In this document: one piece after another, positions 50,181-53,550 of the stretch
Position numbering within the stretch: the stretch's first letter is position 1
Layout: each line of letters begins with the position of its first letter
Assembly (NCBI RefSeq): GCF_000003605.2
Contig: NW_003149274.1
Coordinates: 246,701-300,250, forward strand
Direction: 5' to 3'
Length of the DNA: 53,550 bases
Source: Saccoglossus kowalevskii
Lineage: Eukaryota > Hemichordata > Enteropneusta > Harrimaniidae
Notes under the pieces: generated by a model
Database searches by the model: none
The model's input: the letters and a program-made list of their open reading frames with translations, nothing else
What the model was told of the DNA's origin: nothing
Made by a program: the position numbers and the translations under genes

Positions 50181-53100
50181 GCATGGTATATGTAAGAGAA
50201 AACAAAGCAATTTTTCTATCGCATCTCATGTTTTTATAAAATGCCACGGAGCAACTACCATGCCTGCATATTGGTAAAATTCATAATGACTATTAATTAA
50301 TGTTAACATTATACAGGGAACGTTTGTCAAAACAAAAAATAAATATAAGAAAATAAATGAACACAATTTTATACCTACACATTTACATGTACTAATGTAT
50401 AGTCTTATTCAGTCCCCCCCCCTCCTCCCAATTACTAGTATATTCACTGAGTATATATATTAAACAACTGTGGCGAAAATTATCAAATTGCAAAATGTAA
50501 AAACACATGGTACAATTGCCTTGAAATTCCCTATGTTAACTTTATAAAATGTTGGCCTTGAAAATGCTTGCCCTCTCAACTGTCATGTTCAAGCCCTAAC
50601 ATGCAGGCTCCGACAATGGATTTTACACAGATTATAATGACTTACAGCATTTGTATTTATTATACAGTTAATTTTCTTGAATTTGGGGTAAGTAAACATT
50701 TTACGTAGTAGAATCACGCTGATTCATCAAATTACAAAATATCTAGCAGCAACATCGCCTACCGGTACAGTATTTTTTCAGGAAGTACAAAAATGTAATT
50801 AACAGAAATGTTTGAAAAGGTATAGGAAGAAGACTTCTTAGCAAAAGGAACTCGTAATTCATAAACTCAAAAATGAAGCAATCATGTCAGTTTCCCCCTC
50901 AAAGCATAAAAGCTAGCAGAGCAACAGAACTCATTGGTTGCTATGGTAACAACTATCCATCACTGACAATGATTTCAATCGATTTCCATGGCGATTTATT
51001 GCAAAGGATGGAAAATGCTGATAACATGATGGTAATAAAAATCAGCTTTTGACCAAATCTTAACAGAGTGCCGTCATGCATGAAATCTCAACTGTAGAAT
51101 ACACATACACATATTCTAGAAAAATGTACACATTTTTTCTTCAATCGACATTTGTACTGAGCCCTTTATTACTTTTCCATCAAAATTACATCCCACATGA
51201 TTTATTTCACTTTTTATTTATATCCTTTTTATACTAGAATCCAGAAAGTTGAAAAAATGGTGCTGGCAGGTGTTATTTTGCCTGTAACTGGAAGGCATCA
51301 TTCAAACTGTGCACCAATAAACAGTTTAAATCTAAAGAAAAATTGCCTAGCCCTATATCCTGTATTTGCACATCTCCAAAAGAAGCACACTCAAACCCCA
51401 CACTTCATTTAATGTATATTTGATCATTAAAATATAAATTATTTTGACCATACACACACCTCTGTCTTTTACCTAAATAGATTGTCTACAGTACACAGAA
51501 TGTTTCTCTTCACGAATTGGCACAGGGTGTGGTGTTATAGGTACACACAGGTGTACAAATTACAGTTGAAGAAGAATAACAAAAATCAGAAATAAAGTAG
51601 CCGAGCCATGGGATAATACACAAAGAATTATGTGAAACTGATCATGGATCATTTGCAGGATATTTTCAATCCCCATGTAAACTTTTTTTTATAGTATCGG
51701 TATTATACCATCTTAAATATCCCATCAATCCAGAGTCATTATCATCACATGTAGCCTACTTTATATACACTGCATATTACAGAAATCTAGCTAGTAGAGC
51801 ACTTTACAACCCTGATATTACTGTAAAATCTGTATTAGAAGCCGCGGTTTCTATTAAAATGGTACAATGCAACAGAGGGAATGTGGCCTCTATTAGAACA
51901 TCTACACATATGAGAAATCATGGATTTTTGGTTCTCAATTGTTCAAGACGAATGTGTGTGACTTCTATTAGGGATGCGGCTTCTAAGACAGATTCTATGG
52001 TACTCAAAACAGACATATATTGAATCAGTGAGGTGAACAATCAAAATATTAAGTCTATTACAGTAACAATTTTAAAAAGTTGACTTTACAAATCAGTTTT
52101 AATAATCTAGGGTATTATAAAAGTATTTTTGTTTCAAAATTAAATTAGTGAAAAAATGTAACTTCTTGCTCAGAAAACTGCTAAAATAACCAACCTAGCA
52201 AAAACATGTACAACAAAATTAAAAGATGCACATATGATAAAAAAAAAATTGGATAATATTAAAAACAAAATATAAGACTCACAATTACAATAAACCCTTT
52301 TTTCATCTGTTAGATTTAAAATGCTAGTTACTGTACTGAAAACAAAAATCACCAAAACACTGCTCTAACCATTAAGCAAAAATGTCCGAGCATAAGTAAA
52401 GCATAAATGGAGGGAAAAAAAAGGTTTAAAATCCAAAATAGCATATTAGACTCGCATGAACGAGAAATTAAATCAACATTTTGATTTTAAGTATGCCATA
52501 TCCTATTGCCATTGTTAAAAATGATTGATTGGCAAATCCATTTGATAACTTTAATTACATAGATCGTGGTAATAATAGCAAACATCAAGTATTAAAAGGT
52601 TTCCTAACAATAATGTGCACTCTGTAAGAGATCTGCTCTCTGTCTGACAGATGGCTATGTTTGCACTGGTTTCTAACAATAATGGTGAAATTAGCAATTT
52701 AATTTCCATGCTGCAGACTAGGGTAGGGAACAATGACTCAGATATTTGTAGCTGTAATGTAAGTTACCGGTGTTCAGTGTGTGTATGGTATCTTTGTAGG
52801 GAAATTTAAGCATCTGTTGTATTTTGTAATTACTAAATTGGAACTACAATGAGTTTATTTTACTATCACCACCAAAAACCCCTTCCTTTGATTTTTATAA
52901 ATATTTATAAAATTCAAACTTAAACAAGATTTTCTATTGGCCGATGGAATAACATAGGAACATTTAAATAATATTATTATGAACTACTGTGTTTGGCTGG
53001 TTGATTCAACTGCTATTGAAATTTATAAATATTTTTAAAAATCAAGGGAATGACTTTGTGGTCATGATTGAGTATTATTTTACAGCAGCCTAGAAAGAAA

Positions 53101-53550
53101 AGAAAACAAGTTTCTGGTCAATTTGTGTCCCAAAATTGTGCATATTTTTTTTTTGTTATTTAAAATTGCCATCAAAACTGTGATTTTATATTGGTCTTTC
53201 AATAAATTTTATTTTTTTTTTAAATTTCATTTTCTGCCAAATTGAAATTTAAAAAGCAGTGACATTTTAAATTGATACATGCAATGACAAGAAACATGGA
53301 TATATTCTTTCTAAGCCTACACTGCAACAAGGTTAGATAGGTAAGATGAAGTCTTTGAGGAATTTATCTTCTATGTTTTGGATGATTTTTTTTGACATCC
53401 ACTCTCACTCCAAGACCTTAAAATGGGCTCTCTAAGGGTTTATGCTCCAAGTCATGGACTGTATGTTCTTGATTTTGTGACTTATTTGAGGGATAATTCT
53501 GAGAGGGAGTATGGAGTCAATAACGTAAAAAAGATCAAATTGAAGTTATA

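Larger units (their letters stand above)
46564..53550. other. Upstream of ZC4H2 exon 2: intron 1 or 5' flank
   Basis: No exon found. Besides the composite repeat it holds related element pieces at 46681-46953 and 49813-50180, which share g(g)gattttttt...aaa...ggaacag...gcagcgccct, and long AT-rich stretches. No match to the expected ZC4H2 start was seen, so exon 1 is likely beyond 53550. Confidence 0.5.

Overview
This is a stretch of animal nuclear DNA. Genes are split into short exons with GT/AG junctions, separated by long AT-rich introns full of MITE-like elements, fold-backs, minisatellites and microsatellites. ZC4H2, an animal developmental gene, lies at the right end. Sequence alone does not name the species. 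Gene content and repeat style suggest an invertebrate, probably marine, lophotrochozoan or invertebrate deuterostome; that is inference.

Left half (about 1.6-29.2 kb, all minus strand): a cluster of three paralogous genes encoding secreted T4/pesticin-type lysozyme (muramidase) domains. Gene A (17211 down to 1593) can be assembled by hand into 17 exons with every junction in frame. It gives a 1204-residue protein: signal peptide, three lysozyme modules, two WSC (cysteine-rich, carbohydrate-binding type) domains and two cysteine-rich cassettes that resemble stanniocalcin. Gene B (23902-20724) is a signal peptide plus one lysozyme module. Gene C (29159-26494) is one lysozyme module with no recognisable first exon and an altered C-terminus. 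Each lysozyme module is three exons (about 76, 46 and 70-100 codons), enters and leaves in phase 1, and keeps a Glu/Thr/Asp set at the spacing known from pesticin. Lysozyme modules 1 and 2 of gene A share intron sequence as well as exons, so they arose by a recent internal duplication of about 2.1-2.2 kb.

Middle (32.7-35.8 kb, plus strand): four in-frame exons of a membrane-anchored short-chain dehydrogenase like BDH1/SDR9C. The frame is open, but the catalytic Ser and Tyr and most of the cofactor glycine motif are replaced, and no C-terminal exon is visible. A 30-bp minisatellite follows directly.

Right (40.6-46.6 kb, minus strand, continuing past the window): the ZC4H2 orthologue, exons 2-5, with a complete C4H2 zinc finger and stop codon. 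Its first exon was not found and is probably outside the window. A minisatellite of about 111 bp lies downstream of its 3' end.

Repeats: at least three MITE families with several copies each, a TIR element of about 1.1 kb carrying a promoter-like ORF start, several fold-back elements, RT-like LINE relics and five tandem arrays. The most novel item is gene A, a lysozyme-WSC-stanniocalcin-like fusion inside a lysozyme cluster.
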